Assembly (NCBI GenBank): GCA_016926805.1
Contig: JAFGNV010000020.1
Location: 1 to 49,929, forward strand
Direction: 5' to 3'
Length of the DNA stretch: 49,929 bases
From: Anaerolineae bacterium
GTDB taxonomy: Bacteria; Chloroflexota; Anaerolineae; 4572-78; J111
Shown here: piece by piece, positions 1 through 9,515 of the stretch
Layout: each line of letters starts with the position of its first letter
Numbering within the stretch: the first letter of the stretch is position 1
Notes under the pieces: model-generated
Databases searched by the model: none
What the model was told of the DNA's origin: nothing
The model's input: the letters and a program-made list of their open reading frames with translations, nothing else
Program-made: the position numbers and the translations under genes

Positions 1-290
1 AAGAGGAAATACAGCCATCAGACACGCAAGAGCATATTTTGACCATAAAAACAGAAGTGACGGAAGAACAGTTGAAGCTATCCATTGTCGATACCGGCCC
101 TGGCATTTCCTCGGAGGTACTCCCCTACATTTTTGAGCCGTTATACAGCACCAAGGGGTTTGGCGTGGGTTTGGGTTTGCCGGTGGTTCAGGGTATTGTT
201 AAACAACACGGAGGCAAGGTTGAGATCAATAGTGAAATGGGAAGGGAAACCCAGGTGATGGTGTGGTTGCCTCTGAGAGGTGAGGTTTGA
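1..290 (+). CDS. Sensor histidine kinase, C-terminal fragment (5' end outside window)
   Basis: The reading frame is open from the window edge (codons from position 3) and stops at 288-290. Only the second half of an HATPase_c domain is present: the G1 box DTGPGI, then an F-box-like stretch (IFEPLYSTK) and the G2 box GVGLGLP, ending in a typical final strand (MVWLPL). This is the ATP-binding part that phosphorylates the conserved His of the missing dimerisation domain. It is closely similar to the C-terminus of the kinase immediately downstream, with the same unusual LYSTKGFG spacing, so the two look like tandem paralogues. The next gene follows within 45 bases, suggesting one operon. Sensor type cannot be judged because the N-terminus is outside the window. 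Confidence 0.9.
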   Translation, partial: EEIQPSDTQEHILTIKTEVTEEQLKLSIVDTGPGISSEVLPYIFEPLYSTKGFGVGLGLPVVQGIVKQHGGKVEINSEMGRETQVMVWLPLRGEV

Positions 291-334
291 TTTCGCACCA
301 TCAAAAATACCTTTATTGTGGAAAGAAATATCTT

Positions 335-3300
335 ATGAAGAATCGTAAAGTAACAAGCCACCCTACCCCGGCCAACGCTGCTTCCCTGCGGTCCAATGCC
401 CGGCCGGTGATTGGCTTTTTGTGTCCAAGGGTTAATTATTCAATTACGCAAGAACTTTGGGCCGGGATAAGTGACGTGGTGGCGGAGCAAGGGGCCAACC
501 TGGTCTGTTTGGCCGGGTCGGGCGAGAACTTAACCGATGAGTCCCTGGACCGGCGGGCTGTTCTTTTTAATTTGATTGACCCTCGCAATTTTGATGGCTT
601 GATTCTGTGGGGGAGTGCCTTATTCCACCACCTTGAGGTAGAGGAGACGCTTGCTTTCTGCGCCCGTTACCGGCCTCTACCGCTAGTCAGTATTGGCAAT
701 ACCCTGGCAAAGATTCCTGAAATTTTGGTCAACAACTACCAGGGGATGTATAACGCCGTCGTCCATTTGATTGAGGCGCATGGCTATCAAAAGATAGCCT
801 TTATCCGGGGGCCTGAAGGTCATCCCGAAGGGGAGGAACGGTTTCGCGCCTATACCGATGCGTTGGCAGCATTTAGTCTGGCGGTTGATCCGCATCTGGT
901 ATTGCCCGGCACATTCCTTTACGAATCGGGCGTAGCAGCAGCCAAAATATTGCTCGATGAACGAAAATTGCGCCCGCGCACAGATTTTGAAGCTATTGTG
1001 GCTGCCAACGACGAGATGATTCTGGCCGTAGCCGGGGTATTCCAGGAGCGAGGCATCCGCAAGCCCGACGAAGTGGCCCTGGTCGGCTTTGATGATTCGC
1101 CTGAAGCCCGGCTGGCGCTCCCTCCTTTGACCACTGTACGGCAGCCGATGTACGAAAACGGCAGACGGGCTGCTGAAATACTGTTTGCGCTGCTGGCCGG
1201 TAAAGAAGTACCCCTCCAAACCAAAATACCTACCGAACTGGTCATCCGCCAGTCGTGCGGCTGCGTCTCTCCCCGTGTCATCGCGGCCGGTATAGGCTCC
1301 ATTCAGCGGGTAACTCAACCCTTGGCCACGGCTATGGTCGAACGGCAAGAAAAAATCCGCACAGAGATAGCCCGGATTATGGGGGCGTCGGCCACTGCCG
1401 CGGCGTGGGCCGGGCCATTGTTGGATAGCCTGGTAGCCGATTTGTCGGCTGGGCCGGGTGATGCACCCTCATTGTTGTCTCCCTTTTTAGTAACCTTGCA
1501 GCGCGCTTTACGCCAGGCAGCCGCAGCGGGAGAGGATATAATTGCCTGGCAAGAAATGATGTCGGTTCTGGGTCATTCTTTATGGCCCTATCTGGACGAA
1601 CAGCAGCTCTTACAATCTCTTGATCTGTGGCAGCAAGCCCGGGTGATGGTGAGTGAAATGGCCTGGCAAGTTCAATCTAACCAGACCTTGCACGCGAAAA
1701 AACAGGCCGAAGTATTGCGCGAAATCAGCCATTTGTTGAGCACCTCGTTTGAAGTAGAAGAATTGCTGAACGTACTGGTGCGGAGCTTGCCCCTGTTAGA
1801 GATTCCCAGTTGTTATCTTTTTTTATATGAGAATCCGGCCAGGCCAACCGAGTGGTCGCAGCTGGTGCTGGCTTATAGAAATAACCAACGCCTGGCCCTG
1901 GAGCCGGAGAACTGCCGTTTCCCTTCTCGTCAATTGATGCCGGAGGGTCTTTTGCCGCCGGGACAATTATACAGGATGGTGGTTATCCCTCTCTTTTTCA
2001 GATACCAGCAATGGGGGTATGTATTTTTTGAGGCCAAACCACGCGAGGGGAATCTTTATGAAGTAGTGGGCGGGGAAATTAGCACGGCCTTACAGGGAGC
2101 CTTGTTAATGAAACAGGAGGAAAGTCGCTCCCGGCAATTGCAAACTGTGGCGGAGGTGAGCACGGCCGTCTCTACCGTGTTGGATACCACTGACCTTTTG
2201 CAACGTGTTGTCAACCTGACCAAAGCGCGTTTTGGATTATATCATGCCCATATCTACTTGCTTAATGAAAGCCAGGACAAACTGGTTTTGGCCGCCGGAG
2301 CCGGGGAGGTTGGGCGGCAAATGGTAGCGCAGGATTGGTCTATTCCCCTGGACGCCGAACAATCGCTGGTCGCGCGAGCAGCCCGAATCCGGCGAGGAGA
2401 AGTCATCAACAATGTAAAGGCAAATCCTCATTGGTTGCCCAATCCGCTTCTGCTGGATACTTGCTCCGAACTGGCTGTCCCCTTAATTGTAGGCGAGCAG
2501 GTGCTGGGCGTGCTCGATGTGCAGGCCGACCAAATTAACTACTTCACCGAAGATGACGTTCGTATCCAAAGCACTCTGGCGGCGCAGGTAGCTGTGGCCC
2601 TTAAAAATGCCCAACTATACCGCGAGGAAGCCCAAAGAGTACAAGAATTGGCCCAATTGAATGCGGACCTAAAGGCTGTGCAAGCCGAACTACTTCGCCA
2701 GGAGCGGCTGGCGACGCTGGGACAATTGACCGCCACCGTTAGCCACGAAATTCGCAATCCCCTGGCCACCATTCGCGCTTCGGCCTTTGTTATTGATCGC
2801 CAAACACGCGACAGGGGACTTGGCGTTGAACCCGCTTTGGATCGCATCGAGCGTAATATCACTCGCTGTGATAGTATCATTACTGAACTGCTTGATTACA
2901 CTCGTATGGGCAAGCTCAACCCGCAAGCTGTTTTGTTTGACGACTGGTTGCAGCAGGTATTGGATGAACAAACCTGTCCAAAGGGGATTACTCTCTCTAA
3001 AGAGATGGCTGCCGGGGTAGAAATATCGCTGGACCCGGAGCGTTTTCGGCGCGTGATTATCAACCTGATTGACAACGCCTGCCAAGCAATGTTAGAATGG
3101 AGGCAATCAAATGACAGATCACTGGTTTTGAGTATCCAATCAAAGGTGGTAGACCAGAAATTGAGGCTATCAATTTCGGATACCGGCCCTGGTATTCCAC
3201 CCGACGTGCTGCCTCATATTTTCGACCCCCTCTACAGCACCAAAGGATTTGGCGCTGGGTTAGGCTTGCCAATCGCCAGAGAAATCGTAAACCAGCATAG

Positions 3301-3391
3301 TGGTAAACTCGAAATCACCAGTGAACTTGGAAAAGGTACTCAGGCCATCTTGTGGCTGCCACTACTTCGACCAGAAAGAGATAAAGAATAA
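335..3391 (+). CDS. LacI-type ligand-binding / GAF sensor histidine kinase
   Basis: A 1018-residue kinase. The frame is open from a TTG at 287, but ATG 335 has GGAAAG nine bases upstream and removes an N-terminus lacking homology signs, so I start there. Order: a periplasmic-binding-protein-like core of the LacI/PurR type (about 24-308, opening PVIGFLCPRVNY and containing LVGFDDSPEA), a helical linker, two GAF domains (about 457-590 and 598-758), HisKA with phosphoacceptor His804 (ATVSHEIRNP), and HATPase (about 898-1016; N box LIDNACQAM, DTGPGI, GAGLGLP). No signal peptide, membrane segment or helix-turn-helix is visible, so the sugar-repressor-type domain probably senses a cytoplasmic small molecule. 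The stop codon abuts the ATG of the tandem-receiver gene, implying coupled translation. Ligand unknown; family call firm. Confidence 0.93.
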   Translation: MKNRKVTSHPTPANAASLRSNARPVIGFLCPRVNYSITQELWAGISDVVAEQGANLVCLAGSGENLTDESLDRRAVLFNLIDPRNFDGLILWGSALFHHLEVEETLAFCARYRPLPLVSIGNTLAKIPEILVNNYQGMYNAVVHLIEAHGYQKIAFIRGPEGHPEGEERFRAYTDALAAFSLAVDPHLVLPGTFLYESGVAAAKILLDERKLRPRTDFEAIVAANDEMILAVAGVFQERGIRKPDEVALVGFDDSPEARLALPPLTTVRQPMYENGRRAAEILFALLAGKEVPLQTKIPTELVIRQSCGCVSPRVIAAGIGSIQRVTQPLATAMVERQEKIRTEIARIMGASATAAAWAGPLLDSLVADLSAGPGDAPSLLSPFLVTLQRALRQAAAAGEDIIAWQEMMSVLGHSLWPYLDEQQLLQSLDLWQQARVMVSEMAWQVQSNQTLHAKKQAEVLREISHLLSTSFEVEELLNVLVRSLPLLEIPSCYLFLYENPARPTEWSQLVLAYRNNQRLALEPENCRFPSRQLMPEGLLPPGQLYRMVVIPLFFRYQQWGYVFFEAKPREGNLYEVVGGEISTALQGALLMKQEESRSRQLQTVAEVSTAVSTVLDTTDLLQRVVNLTKARFGLYHAHIYLLNESQDKLVLAAGAGEVGRQMVAQDWSIPLDAEQSLVARAARIRRGEVINNVKANPHWLPNPLLLDTCSELAVPLIVGEQVLGVLDVQADQINYFTEDDVRIQSTLAAQVAVALKNAQLYREEAQRVQELAQLNADLKAVQAELLRQERLATLGQLTATVSHEIRNPLATIRASAFVIDRQTRDRGLGVEPALDRIERNITRCDSIITELLDYTRMGKLNPQAVLFDDWLQQVLDEQTCPKGITLSKEMAAGVEISLDPERFRRVIINLIDNACQAMLEWRQSNDRSLVLSIQSKVVDQKLRLSISDTGPGIPPDVLPHIFDPLYSTKGFGAGLGLPIAREIVNQHSGKLEITSELGKGTQAILWLPLLRPERDKE

Positions 3392-4147
3392 ATGAGGCCA
3401 TTAAAAATTTTTATTGTTGACGACAGCCAAGACTTTGCCGAAAGTTTAGCCGATATTTTGAAGCTGGAAGGTCATCAAGTTGAGCTGGCCTTTGATGGCG
3501 AAACGGCTATCGAGAAATTCCGCGAGAAAAATTTCGACATCACCTTTATGGATGTTAGACTCCCCGGTATGAATGGCGTGGACAGCTTTTTTGAAATCCG
3601 CAAAATTAACCCCCGCGCCAAAGTGGTGATGATGACCGGTTATAGTGTTGAACGGCTTTTAAGCCAGGCCATCGAACATGGGGCGCTGGGTGTTCTACGC
3701 AAACCACTTGAGATATCCGAATTATTAGAACTACTGGAAGAACTACGGCCAGGCGGAATCATTCTCTTGGCCGACGACGATCAAGATTTTGTTGACAGTC
3801 TGGAAGATTTTTTAACCGACTATGGATATCTGGTTGCTGTCGCTCACACCGGGCCAGAAGCGGTAGACGGAGTTTTGGCTAACAATATTGACATTTTGAT
3901 CCTTGACTTAAAATTGCCTCTTCTCAGCGGCCTGGAAGTCTATCTAACGCTGAAGAAGCATAATCGTGTTGTGCCAACCATTATTGTCACTGCTTATGCT
4001 GTTGAGGAGGCCGATAACATTGATAAACTGCGCACGATGTCCGTTTCAGATTGTTTTATCAAACCCTTTGACCCGGAAGATTTATTAGAAGCCATCAGAA
4101 TCATTATGAAGGGGAAAACTAAACATTCCACCTCCATTTCTGATTAA
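3392..4147 (+). CDS. Tandem receiver-domain response regulator without output domain
   Basis: 251 residues made of two CheY-like receiver domains and nothing else. Domain 1 (about 4-118) has the acidic pair D10-D11, phosphoacceptor D54, T82 and K104. Domain 2 (about 122-243) has the acidic cluster D128-D130, phosphoacceptor D172 and a KPF motif. There is no DNA-binding or enzymatic output, so it probably passes phosphate between the upstream kinase and other partners or acts by protein contact. The ATG directly follows the stop of the LacI-type kinase, and the hybrid kinase starts 12 bases after its own stop; the three are clearly co-transcribed. Confidence 0.92.
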   Translation: MRPLKIFIVDDSQDFAESLADILKLEGHQVELAFDGETAIEKFREKNFDITFMDVRLPGMNGVDSFFEIRKINPRAKVVMMTGYSVERLLSQAIEHGALGVLRKPLEISELLELLEELRPGGIILLADDDQDFVDSLEDFLTDYGYLVAVAHTGPEAVDGVLANNIDILILDLKLPLLSGLEVYLTLKKHNRVVPTIIVTAYAVEEADNIDKLRTMSVSDCFIKPFDPEDLLEAIRIIMKGKTKHSTSISD

Positions 4148-4159
4148 CAGGAGATTGAT

Positions 4160-6619
4160 GTGCCAGGGAATCGCCGCGTGCTGATTGTAGATGACGATAT
4201 TGATTTTGCCGACTCGCTGCAAGATATTCTGGAAGCAGAAGACTATCTGACTAAAATTTCCAATAATATCAGCGACGCACTGTCGGAAGCAAAAACATTC
4301 GCTCCCCATGTTGCCTTGCTCGATGTTCGGCTGGGTCAGACCAGCGGGCTTGACCTGCTCACCGCCCTCAAACAAAAATATCCCCACCTGCTTTGCCTTA
4401 TCATAACAGCCTATGCCAATGTTGAAAGTGCCGTGAGAGCCTTGCAATATGGCGCCTATGATTATCTCCGCAAACCCGTATATCCCGAGGAGTTGACCGC
4501 CACCCTGGACCGCTGCTTTGAAAAAATTGGGTTAGAACAAAAAAGTCAGCAGGCGTTCGCCGCCTTGCAAGCCAGCGAGGAACGCTACCGCTCGATTTTT
4601 GAAAATGCCGTGGAAGGAATTTTTCGTTACAAACCCGGAGGAGGGTTTATTGATGCCAACCCGGCTCTGGTACAAATGTTAGGCTATAGCTCTAAAGCGG
4701 AAGTGCTGGCCCTTGATCCTAAAAAAGAGGTCTATGTTAAGGCCGACCAATTTCAATATGTGCTTGACCAAATTCAGGCCAGAAAGATAATAAAGAATTT
4801 AGAACTATCCTGGCAAACTAAAAATGGCGAACACATTACCGTCAACCTGAATGGCCGGGTGGTCCAAGATGCGCAGGGAGAAGTTTTATTCTGCGAAGGC
4901 ATGGTCCAGGATATTAGTGAGCGCAAACAGGCCGAGGAGGAGATTTACCGCCGCAACCGTGAACTGGCCCTGCTCAACCGGGTTATCGGTGCTACTGCCA
5001 CCAGTTCTGATACGGTTGCTATTTTGAATACAGTGTGCCGGGAATTGGCTTTGGCCTTTGAGGTTCCTCATGCCACAGCCACCTTGTTGAATCAGGATCA
5101 ATCTCTGGGCACGGTGGTGGCTGACTATAGGGCCAAAGACGAGCCTACCTTTCTGAACGAAAATATTCCTGTCGAAAACAATCCCATTATTCAATATCTA
5201 TTAACCCACAAAACTCCTCTGGTGGCCGAGGACGCCCAAAATGACCTTCGTCTTGCCTCAATGTACGATTTATTGCGCCGACTTCATACTGCCTCAGCTC
5301 TTATCCTACCACTCGTGGTGGAACAAGAAATGATCGGTAGCCTGAATATCGCCACTGTAGAACCCCGTTCCTTTTCCGACGAAGAAGTCAGCCTGGCGCA
5401 ACGTGTGGCCGAACAAGTAACCGGAACACTGCTTCGCATTCGGCTGGATGAACAGCACCGGCAGTTAGAAGATCAGCTTCGCCAGTCGCAAAAGATGGAG
5501 GCTATTGGCCGGTTGGCCGGGGGCATGGCCCACGACTTTAACAATTTACTCACTGTCATCACCGGCTATAGCGAACTTCTCTTGTATCGCCACATGGCTA
5601 AAAATGACCCCCAATACCGAGATGTTGAACAAATTCGTAAAGCAGGCGAACGAGCCTCAACCTTAACCCGCCAATTGTTGGCCTTTAGCCGCCAGCAAGT
5701 AATCCAGCCGGAGGTTCTGGACCTTAATACCGTCATCACCGATTTAAGCAGAATGCTGCGGCGATTGGTGAGTGAGGATATTGAGCTAATAACCCATCTT
5801 GATTCATCATCAGGCCATGTCAAGGCAGACATCGGGCAAATGGAGCAGGTTATTATGAATTTGGTGGTCAATGCCGCAGATGCGATGCCCCAGGGTGGTA
5901 AGCTAACCATAAAAACATCCAGGGTTGATGTGGATGAAGACTACGCCAGCCGGCACATTGGCTTAAAACCCGGGGCATACGTCATGCTTACCATTAGCGA
6001 CACAGGCGTTGGGATGGATAAAGAAACTCAGTTGCACATTTTTGAACCTTTTTTTACCACCAAAGAAAAAGGCAAAGGCACCGGCCTGGGATTGGCCACC
6101 GTTTATGGGATTGTCCAGCAAAACGAGGGTTACATCTCCGTAAACAGTCAGTTAGGGCAGGGGACAACCTTTCGAATCTATCTTCCCCGCCTTCGACAGG
6201 CTGCCGAGTCCGCCAGCCAGAGTCAAACCCCGGCTGAGTCGAAACGAGGAACAGAAACCATCTTGCTGGTTGAAGATGAAGAAATGGTGCGAGAGTTGGC
6301 GCGTCATGTTCTGCTTCAAGATGGCTACCAGATACTGGAGGCCCACAATGGTCGGGAAGCGTTGAAAATTAGCGAACAATACGATGCGCCTATTCATCTG
6401 CTCCTGACTGATGTTGTTATGCCTGGCGGGTTGGATGGTCAGAAAGTGGCTCAACAATTGCTCGCCATCCACCCGGAGATAAAAGTTCTCTACATGTCGG
6501 GGTATGTAGATGAGGCTGTTGCCCAATATGGGATCATAGATTCGGGCGCAACCTTTTTGCAGAAACCTTTTTCTCCCGTTACTCTGTCGCTTAGAGTGCG
6601 TGAGATATTAGACGCTTAA
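4160..6619 (+). CDS. Hybrid histidine kinase REC-PAS-GAF-HisKA-HATPase-REC
   Basis: 819 residues starting at GTG 4160, six bases after AGGAG. N-terminal receiver with D11-D13 and phosphoacceptor D55; PAS domain about 136-255; GAF domain about 275-430; HisKA with His458 in the MAHDFNNLL motif typical of hybrid kinases; HATPase with a VVNAADAM N box, DTGVGMD and [12 protein letters not shown]-terminal receiver with LLVEDEE and phosphoacceptor D751. It is cytoplasmic. An N-terminal receiver allows input from another kinase, so it may be the next step in a phosphorelay fed by the upstream LacI-type kinase and tandem receiver. No DNA-binding regulator follows; the final output is not encoded in this window. 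Confidence 0.93.
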   Translation: MPGNRRVLIVDDDIDFADSLQDILEAEDYLTKISNNISDALSEAKTFAPHVALLDVRLGQTSGLDLLTALKQKYPHLLCLIITAYANVESAVRALQYGAYDYLRKPVYPEELTATLDRCFEKIGLEQKSQQAFAALQASEERYRSIFENAVEGIFRYKPGGGFIDANPALVQMLGYSSKAEVLALDPKKEVYVKADQFQYVLDQIQARKIIKNLELSWQTKNGEHITVNLNGRVVQDAQGEVLFCEGMVQDISERKQAEEEIYRRNRELALLNRVIGATATSSDTVAILNTVCRELALAFEVPHATATLLNQDQSLGTVVADYRAKDEPTFLNENIPVENNPIIQYLLTHKTPLVAEDAQNDLRLASMYDLLRRLHTASALILPLVVEQEMIGSLNIATVEPRSFSDEEVSLAQRVAEQVTGTLLRIRLDEQHRQLEDQLRQSQKMEAIGRLAGGMAHDFNNLLTVITGYSELLLYRHMAKNDPQYRDVEQIRKAGERASTLTRQLLAFSRQQVIQPEVLDLNTVITDLSRMLRRLVSEDIELITHLDSSSGHVKADIGQMEQVIMNLVVNAADAMPQGGKLTIKTSRVDVDEDYASRHIGLKPGAYVMLTISDTGVGMDKETQLHIFEPFFTTKEKGKGTGLGLATVYGIVQQNEGYISVNSQLGQGTTFRIYLPRLRQAAESASQSQTPAESKRGTETILLVEDEEMVRELARHVLLQDGYQILEAHNGREALKISEQYDAPIHLLLTDVVMPGGLDGQKVAQQLLAIHPEIKVLYMSGYVDEAVAQYGIIDSGATFLQKPFSPVTLSLRVREILDA

Positions 6620-6621
6620 CC

Positions 6622-6707
6622 CAGGTGACAGTCACTTTAAGCCCTAAATTCAGGGCAACTTTAGCACATAAGCCACATGTTTACCCGGTTTAAGTGGCTG
6701 TCACCTG
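6622..6707. repeat. 86-bp inverted-repeat element (REP/MITE-like)
   Basis: Imperfect 19-bp terminal inverted repeats: the left arm begins CAGGTGACAGTCACTT (6622-6640), and the right arm (6689-6707) is its reverse complement apart from about three mismatches. Each arm contains the near-palindrome GTGACxGTCAC. Between them is a small hairpin, GCCCTaaattcAGGGC. The element lies just after the stop of the hybrid kinase and could also end its transcription. It contains no coding capacity. Confidence 0.7.
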
Positions 6708-6778
6708 TCAATTTAGCTGCCAAAATATTTGTGTGGAGTTTTCGGGATGTTATGCCGTACCTGTTGGATGCGGATAAA

Positions 6779-8104
6779 ATGTACGATCTGATCATTCGCA
6801 ATTGCCATGTGCTGACCCCAACTGCCAATGTCCGGCGCAACTGCGATATTGTGATTAACGCCGGCAAAATCGCCGACATCCAGCCCACCGGCCAAACCAG
6901 CCCGACCCAGGCCCGCGAACTGGTGGTGGCCAACGAGCAGTTAGCCATGCCCGGCCTGATCAACACCCACGCTCACGTGCCCATGGTCATCTTTCGCGGT
7001 CTGGCTGAAGATGTGTCTCTTGAGCGCTGGTTTAATGAGTTTATGTGGCCGCTGGAAAGCAACCTGGTGGAAGAGGATGTTTACTGGGGCATGTTACTGG
7101 GTTTGGTGGAAATGATTGAAGGCGGTGTGACGACCGTGGCCGACCATTACTTTTTTATGGACAAAGCAGCCCAGGCCGTGCAGGAGGCAGGCACACGGGC
7201 TGCTTTGGGTTGGGCGGTTTTTGGCAACCAGGGGTATGATGCTTTGGCCAAGACGGCTGCTTTTGTGGAGCGCTGGCAGGGGCAGGCCGAAGGTCGCTTG
7301 ACAACCTGGATGGCCCCTCACGCCCCTTACACCTGCGATGACGATTTTCTGCGAGCCGCGGTGGCCCATGCCAGGCGTCTGAATGTAGGTATCCACATTC
7401 ACGCTGCGGAAGAGATGGGCCAGACTCAGACCAGCCTGGCCAAACGCGGGTTGACCCCCATCCAGGTTTTGGAGCAAACCGGCGTGTTCGAGGTGCCGGT
7501 GATTATCGCCCACGGTTGCGGGCTGTTGCCGGAGGATATAACGTTGCTTCAGCGTGGCGGTTACCGGGTGGGTGTGGCCCACGCACCCAAAACCTACCTC
7601 AAACTGGGCATGGGCCTGACCCCGATTCTGGCGCTGCGCCAGGCCGGTATTCCCGTTGGATTAGCCACCGACGGGGCGGTCAGCAACAACACCCTGGACG
7701 TGTGGGAGAGTTTACGGCTGATGGCCATGCTGCAAAAGCACGAGGCCCGCAACCCGGAGGTGATGACCATTTCCCAGAGCTTGCACATCGCCACCCAGGG
7801 CAGCGCCGCCGTGCTTGGCCTGGCCGACCGTCTGGGCCAGTTGGCCCCCGGCTATCTGGCCGATCTCATTTTGGTTGACCTGCAAGGAGCGCATCACCAG
7901 CCGTTGCATAGCGTCACCGCCAGTCTGGTTTATAACGCCCGCGCCAGCGATGTGCAGACGGTCATTGTCAATGGCCGGGTCATCATGCGCAACCGCCAGC
8001 TTTTAACCCTGGACAAAGCCGAGATAATCCGCCAGGTTAGCCGGGGTATGACCCGCCTGGCTCAACGGGTGCCAGAAAAGCGAATTCAGGTTTACAATCC
8101 TTAA
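6779..8104 (+). CDS. Amidohydrolase, MTA/SAH deaminase-like (TRZ/ATZ family)
   Basis: 441 residues from ATG 6779. The frame extends to 6677, but that extension runs through the inverted-repeat element and has no family similarity, whereas MYDLIIRNCHVLTP is a typical amidohydrolase opening; ATG 6752 is an alternative. Metal-ligand motifs of the family are present: HAH at residues 64-66 (PGLINTHAHVPM), HIHAAE, IIAHG and LATDGAVSNN. Known relatives remove the amino group from S-adenosylhomocysteine or 5'-methylthioadenosine, or dechlorinate/deaminate triazines; the TDGAxSNNxLD block favours the MTA/SAH deaminase branch. Cytoplasmic, metal-dependent. It stands alone between a REP-like element and the convergent MATE gene. 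Exact substrate not decidable here. Confidence 0.88.
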   Translation: MYDLIIRNCHVLTPTANVRRNCDIVINAGKIADIQPTGQTSPTQARELVVANEQLAMPGLINTHAHVPMVIFRGLAEDVSLERWFNEFMWPLESNLVEEDVYWGMLLGLVEMIEGGVTTVADHYFFMDKAAQAVQEAGTRAALGWAVFGNQGYDALAKTAAFVERWQGQAEGRLTTWMAPHAPYTCDDDFLRAAVAHARRLNVGIHIHAAEEMGQTQTSLAKRGLTPIQVLEQTGVFEVPVIIAHGCGLLPEDITLLQRGGYRVGVAHAPKTYLKLGMGLTPILALRQAGIPVGLATDGAVSNNTLDVWESLRLMAMLQKHEARNPEVMTISQSLHIATQGSAAVLGLADRLGQLAPGYLADLILVDLQGAHHQPLHSVTASLVYNARASDVQTVIVNGRVIMRNRQLLTLDKAEIIRQVSRGMTRLAQRVPEKRIQVYNP

Positions 8105-8153
8105 ATGATCCATCTGGTCAGACCTGCGTTCCATTTTTCTGCTTGCGCTGCTC

Positions 8154-9515
8154 TCAAGCCGGAACGGCCAGTTGGTGAATCCAGCGCTGCGAAAAAACCC
8201 GCCACAAGCCCAAAGATAACTTGACTACTTCTTCAGCCATCACCAGTAGATAGACTGCGTACACCGGCCAGTGCCAGACAAAGGCCCCCATCATGGCCAG
8301 CGGTACTCCAACCACCCAGATCGCCCCCGCATCAATGAAAAAGCCAAAACGAGTGTCACCCCCGCTCCGCAATACTCCAATCAAGAGCAGCATGTTCGAT
8401 ACCCGCACCGCCAATAGCAGGGCGATGACCACCAGAATCCGATAAGCATAGCCTCTTGTCAAGTCTGAAACCTGGTACAACCCCAAAATAGGATTGGCAA
8501 TGAGCATCAGTAACGCTCCTACGGCCACAGCAACCAACGGCCCCAGTACCAGAAATCGCCGAGCATAAACCATCGCCCGGTCTCGTCCTCCCGCCCCAAT
8601 CTGATTGCCGATCATGATTGCCGCGGCGTGGGCCATCCCGATGAAAATGACAAACATCACCCGGTCGATACTCAGGGCAATATTAACCGCGGCAATCGCC
8701 TCGGTGCCAATCCGGGCATAAACCACGTGGTAAGTGGTCACCCCCAACGACCACAAGATTTCGGTCAGTACCACGGGCAGGCTGGTCTTGAAATACTGGG
8801 GCAGGGAGATTGCGGTCCAATGGAACAGTTCGGACAGGCGGGCAGCCAGTGGCAATCGGCGGTGATAGATCGCCAGTAATAGAAGACTGCACTCCAACCA
8901 GCGAGCACCGGTGGTGGCAATGGCCGCGCCGTCCACTCCCAAGGCCGGCAGTCCAAAGTGGCCAAAGATCAACCCATAATTCAGGATCGTGTTGACCCCC
9001 ACCGCCAGCAGGCTGATAACCATGGGTAGTTTAACTTGCTCAATACTCCTGAGCACTCCGCCGTAACTATAGGTGATGGCTGTGGCTATAAAACCAAGCG
9101 CCACCAGACGCAGGTAACCCTCCCCGGTCGCAATCACGGCTGGATCGGTTGAATAGATACCCAGCACCTGAGTTGGTAGAAGCAGGCCGACCAGGGTAAA
9201 AGCCAGCCCACCGGTCAGGCTGAGCAAGAGACCCAGCCCCAACACACTCCGAATCCGCCGAACGTCTCGCCGGCCCCAATACTGGGCGGTGAAGATAGCG
9301 GCGCCACTGCTAATGCCAAACAGCAGGAGAAACAACAGGAAGAAGACCTGATTGGCCAGCCCAACCCCGGCCACCGCCACATCTCCCAGTTGGCCGATCA
9401 TTAGCATATCAATCAGCCCCAGCAAAACCATTACCAGTTGTTGCAGGATGATCGGCCCGGCCAGCCTGACCATTCTGACCAGGAATTCTTTATCGGTTAC
9501 GAAGAAAGTCAGCAT
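8154..9515 (-). CDS. MATE-family multidrug/Na+ (H+) antiporter
   Basis: 453 residues, about twelve hydrophobic segments over the whole length, matching the usual MATE size. The N-terminal half has the family signature around LAGPIILQQLVMVLLGLIDM and a GDVAVAGVGLANQ stretch; the second half repeats the pattern (LIGVLRSGGDTRFG is typical). Members export cationic drugs or metabolites using an ion gradient. The ATG lies inside the end of queG (7-base overlap), so it is translated from the same transcript as queG. Substrate unknown. Confidence 0.93.
   Translation of the reverse strand: MLTFFVTDKEFLVRMVRLAGPIILQQLVMVLLGLIDMLMIGQLGDVAVAGVGLANQVFFLLFLLLFGISSGAAIFTAQYWGRRDVRRIRSVLGLGLLLSLTGGLAFTLVGLLLPTQVLGIYSTDPAVIATGEGYLRLVALGFIATAITYSYGGVLRSIEQVKLPMVISLLAVGVNTILNYGLIFGHFGLPALGVDGAAIATTGARWLECSLLLLAIYHRRLPLAARLSELFHWTAISLPQYFKTSLPVVLTEILWSLGVTTYHVVYARIGTEAIAAVNIALSIDRVMFVIFIGMAHAAAIMIGNQIGAGGRDRAMVYARRFLVLGPLVAVAVGALLMLIANPILGLYQVSDLTRGYAYRILVVIALLLAVRVSNMLLLIGVLRSGGDTRFGFFIDAGAIWVVGVPLAMMGAFVWHWPVYAVYLLVMAEEVVKLSLGLWRVFSQRWIHQLAVPA

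Noticed and set aside
6677..6778. N-terminal extension of the amidohydrolase
   Set aside because: It translates part of the inverted-repeat element and lacks family similarity.
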